From assembly GCA_029253285.1 (NCBI GenBank), contig JAQWZU010000029.1, forward strand, positions 32,854 to 96,853: a stretch of 64,000 nt of DNA, given 5' to 3'. The notes beneath the pieces were generated by a model that was not told where the DNA came from, made no database searches, and was given only the letters and a program-made list of their open reading frames with translations. Both the position numbers and the translations under genes were made by a program. Shown in pieces: positions 26,404 through 36,339 of this stretch (the stretch's first letter is position 1; every line of letters starts with the position of its first letter). The stretch is from Akkermansiaceae bacterium. Its GTDB lineage: Bacteria; Verrucomicrobiota; Verrucomicrobiia; Verrucomicrobiales; Akkermansiaceae.

Positions 26404-27670
26404 GCTTGCCGAGACTAGAGAACGGCTTATGGCGAGGAAAGACGAGAATCACGCCATGACGCTTGAATTCCGGTCCAAGGACCGCTTAGCTCTCGCCCGC
26501 ATGAGTGACGAGGTATTGGCGCAATTGGTTGGCGGAACCGCAAAGGTCCTTTCGGAAAAAGAATTGGCCGAAAAATTAAAGGAAGGAAGACCCCTCCGGA
26601 TTAAGCTGGGAGTGGATCCCACCGCGCCGGATATCCACCTCGGACACACTGTGCCGCTTGAGAAGCTGCGCCAGTTTCAACAATTGGGCCACCAGGCGGT
26701 GCTAATTATTGGTGATTTCACCGCAACGGTTGGAGATCCCACCGGCCGGAGCTCGGCTCGTCCGCCTCTCACGCGCGAGGAAGTGCTCTCGAATGCCGAG
26801 ACATATACGGATCAGGCTTTTAAAATCCTCGATCGTCAGAAAACAGAGGTCGTCTTTAATGGTGAGTGGTTTCGTAAGATGAGCTATGAAGAGGTTCTCC
26901 GGCTTAATGCCCGGGTGACGATGCAGCAAATGCTTCAGCGCGAGGATTTCAAGGAACGGATCGCGAAAGGCCAGGAAGTTCGACTTCACGAAATTCAGTA
27001 TCCCATCATGCAGGGCTGGGACTCGGTGGAAGTGCGCTCCGATGTCGAAATTGGAGGAACCGACCAGCTCTTCAACATCCTCGTGGGTCGAGATTTGCAA
27101 AAAGAAGAGGGACAGCCACAACAGGTTGTCATGCTCATGCCGCTTCTTGAGGGACTGGATGGGACCAAGAAGATGTCCAAGAGTTCCCACAACTATGTAG
27201 GTGTGAACGAGGCCCCCAACGAGATGTTTGGGAAGCTGATGAGTATCAGCGACGAGTTAATGGATCGGTATTATCTCTTACTGCTCGGATCCGCTCGGGA
27301 TGCCTCGCTTCATCCGATGGAAGCCAAGAAGGAATTGGCTCGGCTCTTGGTATCCCGCTATCACAGCGATGAGGGAGCGAAAGCGGCCATCGAATTTTGG
27401 AATTTACGCCATAGCAAAGGTGATGTGAGCGTTGGTGCGGTGGATTATCGTCCTTCTGGTGACCAGAGTAGTGTTGCGCAGATCGTGCAGTCAGCCTTTC
27501 TTGAAGTCTTCGATCTTCAAAAGTCGCTAGGCGAGGTTAAAAAGCAATTTATCATTCCCGGAGCAGTGCAGTTGGACGGTGTTAAACTAACCGATCCGGC
27601 CGGAACCTTTGAGGCTCAGTCTGGACAAATTCTTCGATTGAGTAAAAAGCACTCAGTCAAGATAGTTTAA
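26402..27670 (+). CDS. tyrS: Tyrosyl-tRNA synthetase
   Basis: The enzyme charges tRNA-Tyr. Class I signatures are present: HLGH (79-82 from this start) after KLGVDPTAPDIHL, and KMSKS in GTKKMSKSSHNYVG. The C-terminus (QLDGVKLTDPAGTF) is the S4-like RNA-binding domain. Two internal ATGs (26456, 26501) are possible starts; MSDEVLAQLVGG at 26501 is closest to typical N-termini, whereas ATG 26402 has AGGG seven bases upstream but overlaps the divergent gene's start codon. At 422 residues the long form is slightly larger than usual. Confidence 0.95.
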   Translation: MLAETRERLMARKDENHAMTLEFRSKDRLALARMSDEVLAQLVGGTAKVLSEKELAEKLKEGRPLRIKLGVDPTAPDIHLGHTVPLEKLRQFQQLGHQAVLIIGDFTATVGDPTGRSSARPPLTREEVLSNAETYTDQAFKILDRQKTEVVFNGEWFRKMSYEEVLRLNARVTMQQMLQREDFKERIAKGQEVRLHEIQYPIMQGWDSVEVRSDVEIGGTDQLFNILVGRDLQKEEGQPQQVVMLMPLLEGLDGTKKMSKSSHNYVGVNEAPNEMFGKLMSISDELMDRYYLLLLGSARDASLHPMEAKKELARLLVSRYHSDEGAKAAIEFWNLRHSKGDVSVGAVDYRPSGDQSSVAQIVQSAFLEVFDLQKSLGEVKKQFIIPGAVQLDGVKLTDPAGTFEAQSGQILRLSKKHSVKIV

Positions 27671-27739
27671 CAAATCTGAGGATCTTCGCTGGCCGAGCTT
27701 GTCCGCTTGGCGTAGGTTCCGCCCGACAAGATTTTATCT

Positions 27740-29161
27740 ATGAGTGACTTTTTCTATGCCCTCCTTCTGATGCTGGTAGTGATCGGGATTTTTAACGTGA
27801 TCATTTTTGTTCACGAACTGGGTCATTTCTTGGCCGCCCGATGGCGTGGCCTGCAAGTGGATCGTTTCCAAATCTGGTTCGGGAAGCCGATTTGGAAGAA
27901 GGAAATCAATGGCGTGCAGTATGGACTGGGCTGGCTTCCCTTCGGAGGATTTGTGGCTTTGCCCCAGATGGTCACCATGGAGTCGGTCGAGGGAAGTAAT
28001 CGCGGCAAAGACGAACTCCCTCCGGTCAGCCCGCTTGACAAAATCATTGTGGCCTTCGCGGGCCCGCTTTTCAGTCTTTCCCTCGCCGTTTTGGGATCGC
28101 TGTTGGTATGGCAGGTCGGGAAACCCCAGGATGCAATCACTTCAACGGTAATTGGTGGTGTTGTCGCGGATGGTCCGGCGGACAAGGCCGGTCTCCTTCC
28201 GGGGGATAAGATTCTCGAAGTAAATGGGGAGTCGGTGGATTGGTTTCGCGGAAGTATCTTCAAGGGAGTGCAGGAGCAGGTCATGCTCACTGAGGGGGAA
28301 GTAGTGAAGTTTAAGATCGAGCGAGACGGAGAAGTTCAATTTGTGGAATCAAAGTTCGATATTGAGGAGACCGCGTTTTTTAGACGGCGTGCTCTTCCTC
28401 GGGTTGGGATTGGTGCGGCTGGACCCGCCATCATCGGGGAGATTCTGGAAGGTGAAAATGAGAGTCCTGCCAAGCGCGCGGGACTGAAAAAGGGAGACCA
28501 GGTGATTCAGGTGAATGGCGTCGAGGTCGTGGGAACTCTTCACGTGAGTCAGTTGTTGGCTGACAATGAATGGAAGCAAAGTGTTTTCCAAGTGAAGCGC
28601 GGTGATCAAATTATTGAGTGCAGTGTAACGCCTTTAAAACCGGAAGGGGAGATGTTTGAGGATCAGGATCCCAAGGTCGGAATTCTTTGGGATTGGCAGG
28701 CGAATATCGAGACTGCCATGGTGCATCCAACTCCGTATTTTCAAATTTTGGACAGCCTGAAGACAATGTGGGTCACGATTTCTAAGGTTACTTCTCCATC
28801 TTCACATGTAGGTGTCGATCAGCTTGCCGGTCCGGTTGGAATCGCCCGAACCAAATACCTCCTCCTCAAGACTGAAGACGGTTGGCTGCGGGTAATGTGG
28901 TTTTTCGTCCTCTTTAATGTTAACCTGGCGGTCTTGAATATGCTGCCCTTACCTGTCCTGGATGGTGGGCACATTGTCATGGCAATTATCGAGTGGGTTC
29001 GCGGTCGTCCGGTTAATCAGCGCGTGCTGGAGGTGGTTCAGACTGGATTTGCGCTACTCTTAATTGGCTTTATGCTTTTCATCACCACAAAAGACCTTGG
29101 GGACACGATTCCATCGGGCGGTAAGGACGGTAAAGTAGTCTGGCCCGAAGTCGCTCCGTAG
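27740..29161 (+). CDS. rseP: Site-2 intramembrane zinc protease (RseP family)
   Basis: The 473-residue inner-membrane protease has the zinc motif HELGH in its first helix (His25, Glu26, His29) and the third ligand region LPVLDGGHIVMAIIEW near the C-terminus. Two PDZ domains lie between (GPADKAGLLPGDKILEVNG and SPAKRAGLKKGDQVIQVNG). RseP cleaves anti-sigma factors and leftover signal peptides within the membrane. The usual neighbour dxr is absent; tyrS lies 69 bases upstream. Confidence 0.95.
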   Translation: MSDFFYALLLMLVVIGIFNVIIFVHELGHFLAARWRGLQVDRFQIWFGKPIWKKEINGVQYGLGWLPFGGFVALPQMVTMESVEGSNRGKDELPPVSPLDKIIVAFAGPLFSLSLAVLGSLLVWQVGKPQDAITSTVIGGVVADGPADKAGLLPGDKILEVNGESVDWFRGSIFKGVQEQVMLTEGEVVKFKIERDGEVQFVESKFDIEETAFFRRRALPRVGIGAAGPAIIGEILEGENESPAKRAGLKKGDQVIQVNGVEVVGTLHVSQLLADNEWKQSVFQVKRGDQIIECSVTPLKPEGEMFEDQDPKVGILWDWQANIETAMVHPTPYFQILDSLKTMWVTISKVTSPSSHVGVDQLAGPVGIARTKYLLLKTEDGWLRVMWFFVLFNVNLAVLNMLPLPVLDGGHIVMAIIEWVRGRPVNQRVLEVVQTGFALLLIGFMLFITTKDLGDTIPSGGKDGKVVWPEVAP

Positions 29162-29222
29162 GGGGAGCTTGCTTCCTGAGAGGTGACCTGTCATAGCTAC
29201 TGCCTCGCTTTTTCTGATAGAG

Positions 29223-30287
29223 ATGAAACGCACCCCTCATTCCGTCAACGTCGCCCGGCTCACTTATGTCGTCATCTGTGAACTCGCAGGCTTGGCAATT
29301 GCCCTGAGCACCCCCGCAATTGAACTATGGGCCGGATTGTTTGGAGCGCTGATCGTGGCCGGGTTTTTTATCTTCGTAGAATCCTTGATGAAGGATTTTA
29401 CGCTGCGTGGGTTTTCAACCGCGACCTTCGGGGTCGCGATCGGATTGATCTGCGGATTTCTTCTAAATCGTGTTGGCATCACTGATCTGGTCAAGTTGGC
29501 GACGAGTTCCTTCTCGGACGAAAGCATAGGAGATTCACTGGTTCTTGCTCTCAATGTCGCGATCTACAGTAGTCTGGCATTTTTGGGGGCGGTGCTCGCA
29601 TTGCGGAGTAGTCAGGAAGATTTTTCTTTCATCATTCCCTATGTCCGATTCCGTCAGGATGCCGCCTCGGGACAGCCTCTATTGCTCGATGGCGAGGTCA
29701 TTATGGACGGGCGGCTCCCACGAATGATGGCGGCTGGATTTTTGACCGGACGGCTTCTTGTTCCGCAATTCGTGCTAGATGAACTTCAAGTCATGGCCAA
29801 TTCCGCTGCGGCAGGGAAACGGCAGCGGGGACAACGCGGGTTGGAGATTTTGGATGAGCTGCAGAAAAATCCCGGAGTTCCAATTACCATTCATGATGCA
29901 CGCGGAATTGCCGAGGATGAATCATTTCAGGGGCGACTGGTGCAGTCCGCTAAGTTGCTCGGAGCGCGCTTGGTGACCACAGATGAGAATCTCACCAAAG
30001 TGGCGCATCTCCAGTCGGCGGATATTATCAATCTGAATGATCTCTCGGACGCTCTGAAGCCAGCCGTGGTGGTCGGAGAGTCGATGCGACTTGCCTTGGT
30101 GCGTTCAGGAAAAGACGAACATCAGGCGGTGGGATATATGCCGGATGGCACCATGATTGTGGTGAATCACGCGATCTCGAAGATTGGCACTTCACAGGAT
30201 GTCACTGTGATTAGCACGCTTCAGACGAGCGCCGGCCAAATGGTCTTTGCCGAGCTTCACGATAACGAAGGAGAGAAAGGTGAGTGA
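29223..30287 (+). CDS. PIN/TRAM-domain membrane protein (YacL-like)
   Basis: The 354-residue protein has four N-terminal hydrophobic helices (about residues 13-130), a PIN nuclease-like domain (about 155-280) with acidic residues in LLDGEVIMDGRLPRM, FVLDELQVMA and LVTTDENLTKVA, and a C-terminal TRAM RNA-binding domain (KDEHQAVGYMPDGTMIVVNH). This is the YacL type, whose role is unknown but which is probably a membrane-tethered ribonuclease. Its end overlaps xseA by eight bases. Confidence 0.9.
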   Translation: MKRTPHSVNVARLTYVVICELAGLAIALSTPAIELWAGLFGALIVAGFFIFVESLMKDFTLRGFSTATFGVAIGLICGFLLNRVGITDLVKLATSSFSDESIGDSLVLALNVAIYSSLAFLGAVLALRSSQEDFSFIIPYVRFRQDAASGQPLLLDGEVIMDGRLPRMMAAGFLTGRLLVPQFVLDELQVMANSAAAGKRQRGQRGLEILDELQKNPGVPITIHDARGIAEDESFQGRLVQSAKLLGARLVTTDENLTKVAHLQSADIINLNDLSDALKPAVVVGESMRLALVRSGKDEHQAVGYMPDGTMIVVNHAISKIGTSQDVTVISTLQTSAGQMVFAELHDNEGEKGE

Positions 30288-31617
30288 GGTCAAGGCGATC
30301 TCAGTAACGCAACTAGCCCGCCGGATTCGGAATCTTCTTGAGATTCAGGTGGGCGAAATTTGGGTGGAGGGAGAAGTGAGCAATGTTCGCAAGCAATCGA
30401 GCGGGCATTGGTATTTTTCGCTGAAGGATGAGTCGGCTCAGATTTCCTGTGCCATGTTCGGAGCGCGCCGCCGGACCGGTAATGAAGTGATCGAGGATGG
30501 CGCGAAGGTGCAGGTTTTTGGGGAGACCAGTTTTTATGAAGCTCGCGGGAGCACCCAATTGATCGTTAAGAAAGTTCAGGCTGTCGGGCAGGGGGATTTG
30601 CAGGCGCGATTTGAGTCACTCAAGAAAAAGCTCAACCAAGAAGGGCTCTTCGACCAGGACCGGAAGAAGGAATTGCCGGGGTTTCCCAAAGTCATCGGAA
30701 TCGTGACGTCGCCGACCGGAGCGGCACTCCAAGATATGAAAAACGTCCTCTCCCGTCGGGCGCCTTGGCTGACGGTTGTGCTTTTCCCGGCCTCGGTTCA
30801 AGGGAAAGGAGCCGAGCGTGGGATTGTCCGGGCGATCAGGCGAGCTGGAAATGCCGGGGCTGAGGGCCTGCCCCAGCCAGAGGTGTTGATTGTAGGACGT
30901 GGTGGAGGCTCGCTCGAAGATCTGTGGAATTTTAACGAGGAAATCGTCGCGCGCGCGATTGCGGATTGTCCTATTCCCGTTGTGAGTGCGGTGGGGCATG
31001 AAATTGATTTTACGATTGCGGATTTTGTCTCTGACTTGAGAGCGCCTACCCCAAGCGCGGCCGCAGAACTGGTGGCTCCGGATCAGGTCGAGCTGCGGGA
31101 TCGTCTCGATCGGATGGGTGAGCGATTGACCCGAAGTGTGGAGAGTCGTCTTGATCGTCTTGCTGACCAGATGGATTTTTACGAGCGAGGGATTCTCGGG
31201 CAATCTTCGGTGAGAGTATTACAATCACCAACCTGGCAGTTGGAGAAGTCTCGGAGATCATTTTTTCAGGCGGCGAGTGGCGCCTTGACGGAATTGGAAA
31301 ACCGCATTGTTCATCATTCCGCCAATTGGCATCGTTATCATCCGCGGGAAGTCTTTAGACGGAGACAGGATCGCCTGGATGCGACCCAAGAGGCTTTTCT
31401 CAGTGCTGCGGAAAATGCGCTGAAACTTTATCAGGAAAAAGTGCTTCGTCTGGAGTCCGTTCTCCACGCTCTCGGGCCAAATAGTATTCTGGAGCGGGGA
31501 TTTTCGATCACTTTTAATGAAGATGGTAAGATTGTCAAAGATCCGAAGAAAGTGAAAAAGGGTGACCGAATTGAGTCAATGCTTCGTCATGGTAACCTTA
31601 GCAGTAGGGTGGAATAG
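30280..31617 (+). CDS. xseA: Exodeoxyribonuclease VII large subunit
   Basis: The 445-residue protein degrades single-stranded DNA together with XseB. It has the N-terminal OB fold (WVEGEVSNVRKQSSGHWYF), the catalytic core with VGRGGGSLEDLWNFNEE and SAVGHEIDFTIADFVSDLRA, then a coiled-coil region and the C-terminal NSILERGFSI. The GTG at 30280 follows an AGGAGAG-like ribosome site and overlaps the PIN/TRAM gene stop. The small subunit xseB is not adjacent. Confidence 0.95.
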   Translation: MSEVKAISVTQLARRIRNLLEIQVGEIWVEGEVSNVRKQSSGHWYFSLKDESAQISCAMFGARRRTGNEVIEDGAKVQVFGETSFYEARGSTQLIVKKVQAVGQGDLQARFESLKKKLNQEGLFDQDRKKELPGFPKVIGIVTSPTGAALQDMKNVLSRRAPWLTVVLFPASVQGKGAERGIVRAIRRAGNAGAEGLPQPEVLIVGRGGGSLEDLWNFNEEIVARAIADCPIPVVSAVGHEIDFTIADFVSDLRAPTPSAAAELVAPDQVELRDRLDRMGERLTRSVESRLDRLADQMDFYERGILGQSSVRVLQSPTWQLEKSRRSFFQAASGALTELENRIVHHSANWHRYHPREVFRRRQDRLDATQEAFLSAAENALKLYQEKVLRLESVLHALGPNSILERGFSITFNEDGKIVKDPKKVKKGDRIESMLRHGNLSSRVE

Positions 31618-31747
31618 AGCTCTACTTTTGAATAAAAGATGGCGATCATTATCGCGCTCTTGTTCCTATTTTGAGAATGGAGGAAGGTTATTTTCGATCT
31701 TGGGTCTGATTACGCGCAAAAAGTTGAATTGCTTTTTGATGCCCTAA

Positions 31748-33385
31748 TTATTGCCGATTCTTATTGGCCCCGGAGATTTCCTTTTGCGCAGCGGACAGCC
31801 TGAGGATGGAAGTCGCCGTTAATTCGAAGCGCTTCGGTTGATCGAAACCAATCCAGGTGGCCACGACGCATTCTTTTCCAAGTGAGACAGTCCAATAGTC
31901 GGCGTGCGAGAGGGATTGTCCCGAGAAGAAAACTGGAAGGTTCTCGGGGATGGCATGATCGTTGAAGGCTGGGAAAATAGCCGGAGGGCGGGAGAATAGC
32001 GTTCGGTCAATACTTTCGACTTTGCGAATGAAGACCGTGGCCGGCCTTGAGCCACCTTCGAGAATCGTGGCGTAAGCAGTTGCCAATTCGAGTAGGGAGA
32101 CGCTGAGAGTACCCCGAAAGAAATCATCGCCGTTCCCAAACGTTCCCTCGAGGCCAAAGCGACGAAGGAGCTTTGAGGCATCGTTGAAGCCCAGTTGTCG
32201 ACCGGTTGCGACAGGGTTTCCTTTAATTGGGAGATGCCCGCGTTCCAAGGAGGCTGTATTGATCAGAGCCTCGATCAATTCCGGGCCGAGATCACGGCGG
32301 GAGTCGAGGGCCCGGTTGAATCCCGTGGGGCGTTGTTCGCGACATCCAACGACGCCAAGGATGTCGCCATTTCTTGGATCGAGGGCGAGGCCGGCCATCT
32401 GGGCACCTTCGGGAAGAACGCTTGTGTTCACAAGGTTCTCCAAGGCATATTGAACCTCGATATCCAGCGAGGTAATAACTTTGAGCCCCCCTTCTTTGAT
32501 TTGAGACGAATCGAAAACCGTTTCAAGAGGCCGTCGCATCACCCGGGTGCCGTGACTCGTCTCGACGATTTCGGCGTTCGGATTCCGGAGGTCGAGGTTT
32601 TCACCCTTGATCTCTTCAACTTCGGGTTCAGAGAGCTCACCAATCGCGACGAGACGGGCTAGGACTTCGTCGCGCTGTTTGAGGGCTCCTTTGAGATTTC
32701 GCCACGGAGAGCAGGCGTGGGGAGCTCTGATGATACCGACGAGCAAGGCGCAGTGGTTTCGATTGAGTTCGGAGGTGGGCTTACCGAAGTAGCTCAGAGC
32801 GGCCTCCTCAATGCCGTTGCACCCCGAGCCGAAGTAGATGCGGTTTAGGTAGTGAGTGAGGATTTCGTCTTTGGTAAAATTGGCCTCGATTCGGTAAGTG
32901 AGGGCGATTTCGAGGAACTTGCGATTGAGTGATTTTTTTTCGCGGAGTTCGTAGGTGTTACGAGCGAGCTGCATCGAGAGGGTCGAGGCGCCCTGGGTAA
33001 AGTCGCGGTCTTTGAGGTTGCGCACGGTAGCCCGGGCGAGGCCGATGAGGTCAACACCTTCGTGTTCAAGAAAGCGGCTGTCCTCTCGCGCGAAGAGGGC
33101 TTTTCTGAGGAAGCTCGAGATTTCAGAATCTGTGATCAGGCGACGGTTTTCTCCGTGGATCGTTCCGTATTCGATGCCATTACGATCGATGAGCACAGTT
33201 CGGGCAGGCATTTTTTTGACAAGAGCGAGATCGAACTTGCTGGCTTGCCAGACATACCATGAGACGACACCTAGTAAGGGGACCAAAAGGGTAAGACCAG
33301 CCCGCCAGGAAAATCCCCACAAGCGCCGGATTGACCGGCGCAACGACCCCCGTCGGCTTCCTTGTTGGTATGATCTCCGGCTCAT
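31748..33385 (-). CDS. Second class A-type PBP: intact glycosyltransferase, dead transpeptidase
   Basis: The 545-residue protein has a basic N-terminus, one membrane segment (about 31-48), a GT51 domain with EDSRFLEHEG (Glu101) and QGASTLSMQLARN, and a shortened transpeptidase-like C-terminus. The expected G-S-x-x-K after FNRALDSRRD reads G-P-E-L-I (Pro368, Ile371), no SxN is seen, and the KTG region reads FFSGQSLSHADYW. The residual fold is still recognisable from LALDPRNGDILGVVG and ATWIGFD. It should act only as a glycan polymerase. It is the last gene of a minus-strand group with the Fe-S carrier and an unknown protein, seven bases after the latter. Confidence 0.88.
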   Translation of the reverse strand: MSRRSYQQGSRRGSLRRSIRRLWGFSWRAGLTLLVPLLGVVSWYVWQASKFDLALVKKMPARTVLIDRNGIEYGTIHGENRRLITDSEISSFLRKALFAREDSRFLEHEGVDLIGLARATVRNLKDRDFTQGASTLSMQLARNTYELREKKSLNRKFLEIALTYRIEANFTKDEILTHYLNRIYFGSGCNGIEEAALSYFGKPTSELNRNHCALLVGIIRAPHACSPWRNLKGALKQRDEVLARLVAIGELSEPEVEEIKGENLDLRNPNAEIVETSHGTRVMRRPLETVFDSSQIKEGGLKVITSLDIEVQYALENLVNTSVLPEGAQMAGLALDPRNGDILGVVGCREQRPTGFNRALDSRRDLGPELIEALINTASLERGHLPIKGNPVATGRQLGFNDASKLLRRFGLEGTFGNGDDFFRGTLSVSLLELATAYATILEGGSRPATVFIRKVESIDRTLFSRPPAIFPAFNDHAIPENLPVFFSGQSLSHADYWTVSLGKECVVATWIGFDQPKRFELTATSILRLSAAQKEISGANKNRQ

Positions 33386-33392
33386 GAATCAA

Positions 33393-34133
33393 CTAGGGGA
33401 TCGCAGGGAGAGAAGCCGCAACATTGGCTTTATCGGGTGGAGAAATTGAAATGGAATTTCCATCGGGAGTCGGATAGTCTACCGTGCAGAGTGGCACCAC
33501 GGTTAGGAAGAGCGCGGAGCTGTCTTCGTGGGGAGTCCGGTCGACATTGATGATGGCGGCACAGTCGGGGATTTTTTTCAACACAAGCATGTCGCCGATG
33601 TTAAAGAGACTGGTGGCATCGTCCTCGCTTGGGAAGAAGCATTCGATGAAGACAGGATAAGGAATAGGGTCACCGATTTTGTTTGGTCGCACGAGGGCCT
33701 GTGCTTTAATTACGGCCCCGGAGGTGAGGAAATCTTCGCCGGTGAGGGCTCTTACCTCGGAGATCTGGTATTCTCCGGTGATGTATGTGAGCGTGCGTGA
33801 CCTATTGAAGTTGGTGAGATAGCTTCGGCGTAACTCACGATTGAGAATATTGAGGTCTTCGTCGGAGATCTTTTGAAATTGAGCTTCCAACTCCAGCGGG
33901 TTGCTTACTTTCTTTGGTGTGGGAGCTGTGGTTGGGGTGAAGCTTTCCAAGGGGTCAATCCGCCCGACCTTGAGCATGAGATCGTAGCTGGTTGGATGGG
34001 TGGGATCGCGAAAGAGGTTGAGGCAAACGACCCAGGAGGTGATGGCAAATGCGATCGCGAGAATATTGGCGAGGAGCCACCAGAAAAGCGGGGGGCGCTT
34101 TCTGGGAAGGTCGTCGAGTTCGAGTCGGGCCAT
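33393..34133 (-). CDS. Single-pass membrane protein of unknown function
   Basis: The 246-residue protein has a short Arg/Lys-rich start, one membrane helix (about residues 17-40, FWWLLANILAIAFAITSWVV) and an external domain of mixed strands. No known motif was recognised. It lies two bases after the Fe-S carrier gene and seven bases before the second PBP gene, so the three are likely co-transcribed. By context it may act with the PBP at the membrane. Confidence 0.75.
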   Translation of the reverse strand: MARLELDDLPRKRPPLFWWLLANILAIAFAITSWVVCLNLFRDPTHPTSYDLMLKVGRIDPLESFTPTTAPTPKKVSNPLELEAQFQKISDEDLNILNRELRRSYLTNFNRSRTLTYITGEYQISEVRALTGEDFLTSGAVIKAQALVRPNKIGDPIPYPVFIECFFPSEDDATSLFNIGDMLVLKKIPDCAAIINVDRTPHEDSSALFLTVVPLCTVDYPTPDGNSISISPPDKANVAASLPAIP

Positions 34134-34135
34134 CC

Positions 34136-34516
34136 TTACTTACACTTAGTGCCGTCGATGGCAGGGTCGTATTCAGGTTTTTTGCCTTCTTCGGCAGGCT
34201 CGAACGAGGTGCCACATCCGCAAGAACGTGCGGCGTTAGGATTGAAAATCTTGAAGCCGCGATCGGAGAGTTCGTCGGCAAAATCGACGGTGCATCCCTC
34301 GAGGACGTCAAAGGAATCGTGCGCTACGATGAAGCGGGTTCCGGAGAGGTCGATGATTTCATCGCCATCTTCAGGCTCGGCAATGCGCATGGTGTAGGCC
34401 AGGCCAGCGCATCCACCCCTTTCGACACCAAGGCGTAGGCCGCTGCCTTCCGGAGCGTTTTTGGTGGTAAGGAGTAGCTTGAGTTCCTCAGCCGCTTTTT
34501 CAGTTACCGTGATCAT
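34136..34516 (-). CDS. A-type iron-sulfur carrier (IscA/ErpA/SufA family)
   Basis: The 126-residue protein has the HesB-like fold with three ligand cysteines: Cys36 in RGGCAGLAY and Cys99/Cys101 in SCGCG. Such proteins pass Fe-S clusters to target enzymes. Compared with about 107 residues in E. coli IscA, it has a C-terminal extension of about 20 residues (EPAEEGKKPEYDPAIDG) ending in a further Cys. Which of erpA, iscA or sufA it matches cannot be settled by eye. Confidence 0.92.
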   Translation of the reverse strand: MITVTEKAAEELKLLLTTKNAPEGSGLRLGVERGGCAGLAYTMRIAEPEDGDEIIDLSGTRFIVAHDSFDVLEGCTVDFADELSDRGFKIFNPNAARSCGCGTSFEPAEEGKKPEYDPAIDGTKCK

Positions 34517-34559
34517 AATTTCTGGGCGTCAATTTAGATTCGACCGGCCATCTGTGCCA

Positions 34560-35294
34560 GTGTTCTTTTTTGTCAAGGTCGGGCTTGTCAGTTCTTTTTG
34601 CGGTAGCTTCAATGATGCCATCGACAGCGAGATCAGATCTTCCTTCAAAACCGTTTGGGCGGGACGTCTCTTGGGCTGGCTTCTGCGCTTCCTAGGGATG
34701 AGTTTGAGGAAGGAATATAGAGGTGAGATCCGCAAAATCAACGAATGGCCGAGTCCCGTGATCTTTGTCCTGTGGCACAACCAAATTGGCGTTTCTCCTT
34801 ATCTCTGGCGGAAAATGTTCCCAAAGCGAAAGTGTGTCGTGCTGACCAGTGCGAGCAAAGATGGCGCTTTATTGGCATCTGCGGTGAGTGTTTTTAGAGT
34901 GGGAGCTGTTCATGGGTCCAGTAGTCGGCGGGCCACGGCAGCCTTGATAGGCCTCAAGCGGGCTGCCAAAGCGGGTAACGATCTGGTGTTCACCCCGGAC
35001 GGTCCACGTGGACCCAGATACGAACTTCAGCCCGGAGTTATCAAAATTGCGCAAACAACCGGGATGTTGGTGCAGCCGATGTATATCGACTATCAATCGT
35101 GCTGGAAGTTAAAGACCTGGGATCGCTTTCGAATACCCAAGCCATTTAGTAAAGTAATTCTTACTCTGGGTGATCCCTTGGAGATTCCACGGAGGTTGAA
35201 TGAGGAGGAGTTTGAATCTCAACGAGCCGATCTTGAAGCTTCCCTTCGGGTTGGAATTGGCGATCTTTTAGAAAACCATGGCAACGATCATTGA
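34560..35294 (+). CDS. DUF374 lysophospholipid acyltransferase family protein
   Basis: The DUF374 signature is clear: [23 protein letters not shown], the [20 protein letters not shown] block and [20 protein letters not shown]. The family belongs to the LPLAT/acyltransferase superfamily and is linked to lipid A or envelope lipid metabolism. The start is uncertain: GTG at 34560 gives 244 residues; an in-frame ATG lies further in at [11 protein letters not shown] but would cut the hydrophobic N-terminal segment ([14 protein letters not shown]). Its end overlaps folD by 17 bases. Confidence 0.85.
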   Translation: MFFFVKVGLVSSFCGSFNDAIDSEIRSSFKTVWAGRLLGWLLRFLGMSLRKEYRGEIRKINEWPSPVIFVLWHNQIGVSPYLWRKMFPKRKCVVLTSASKDGALLASAVSVFRVGAVHGSSSRRATAALIGLKRAAKAGNDLVFTPDGPRGPRYELQPGVIKIAQTTGMLVQPMYIDYQSCWKLKTWDRFRIPKPFSKVILTLGDPLEIPRRLNEEEFESQRADLEASLRVGIGDLLENHGNDH

Positions 35295-36153
35295 TGGTAA
35301 GAAAGTAGCGGCGGATGTTCTCGAGAAATGCGCTGAGGAAATCACGGACTTGAAAAGTCAGGGCATTACTCCCGGCTTGGCAGTCGTGTTGGTCGGAGAA
35401 GATCCGGCTTCCAAGGTCTATGTGAATTCCAAGGTCAGAAAATGTGGCGAATTGGGAATCCATTCAGAGAAAATCGTTTTATCGAGAGAGGCGACTCAAG
35501 AGGAGGTATTGGAAACCGTAAAGAACCTGAATGAGAATCCAAGGATTCACGGGATTTTAGTGCAATCTCCTCCGCCACCACAGATCGATGAGGAGGCCAT
35601 CGTCAGGGCGATCGATCCAGCCAAAGATGTTGATGGATTTCACCCTGAAAATGTGGCCAAGCTCGCTCTGGAAGATCCCACGGGGTTTGTTCCCTGCACA
35701 CCGGCTGGTTGTATGGAATTACTCCGATCAGCGGGAATAAAAACGTCTGGAGCTAATGCAGTCGTGGTAGGTCGGAGTATGATTGTCGGAAAGCCAATGG
35801 CGCTTCTTTTAATGGCCCGTGGAAGTGATGCGACGGTCACCGTTGCCCATTCCCGATCCAAAGATCTGCCCGGGATTTGTCGGCAGGCAGACATTATCGT
35901 AGCCGCGGTGGGGCGTCCCGAGTTCATTACGGATGACTATGTTAAAGAAGGAGCGGTGGTGATTGATGTGGGGATTAACCGCGTCGATGATGCCGAAGCC
36001 AAAAAAGGATACCGGCTCTGCGGCGATGTGGACTACGCCAGCGTGGCTCCCAAATGTTCCGCGATCACGCCGGTTCCAGGTGGTGTTGGCCCCATGACCA
36101 TCGCTCTCCTGATGAAAAACACGATCAAGGCGGCGAGATTCGCAAGGGCTTAA
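35278..36153 (+). CDS. folD: Methylenetetrahydrofolate dehydrogenase / cyclohydrolase
   Basis: The 291-residue bifunctional enzyme interconverts 5,10-methylene-, methenyl- and 10-formyl-tetrahydrofolate with NADP. Motifs: YVNSK (Tyr48-Lys52) of the active site, [28 protein letters not shown], the [17 protein letters not shown] cofactor loop and the C-terminal [16 protein letters not shown]. The length is typical. It overlaps the acyltransferase gene by 17 bases, which suggests coupled translation. Confidence 0.97.
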   Translation: MATIIDGKKVAADVLEKCAEEITDLKSQGITPGLAVVLVGEDPASKVYVNSKVRKCGELGIHSEKIVLSREATQEEVLETVKNLNENPRIHGILVQSPPPPQIDEEAIVRAIDPAKDVDGFHPENVAKLALEDPTGFVPCTPAGCMELLRSAGIKTSGANAVVVGRSMIVGKPMALLLMARGSDATVTVAHSRSKDLPGICRQADIIVAAVGRPEFITDDYVKEGAVVIDVGINRVDDAEAKKGYRLCGDVDYASVAPKCSAITPVPGGVGPMTIALLMKNTIKAARFARA

Positions 36154-36339
36154 TTTACCTTCGCTTTACAAACGGCTCTCATTCTGACGTTCAAAAATCC
36201 GGGGAACCACTTGTAGGGCCGGGCAGGCTATTGTTCCCGTTCCAGATGGAGCGTGCTTTTGCTGGTTTCTTGAGAGGGGTTTGTTTTCTTAGGTAATGCT
36301 CCCTTCTCGTCCCGCTTTGGAGGTGATAGAATTTTTTCG

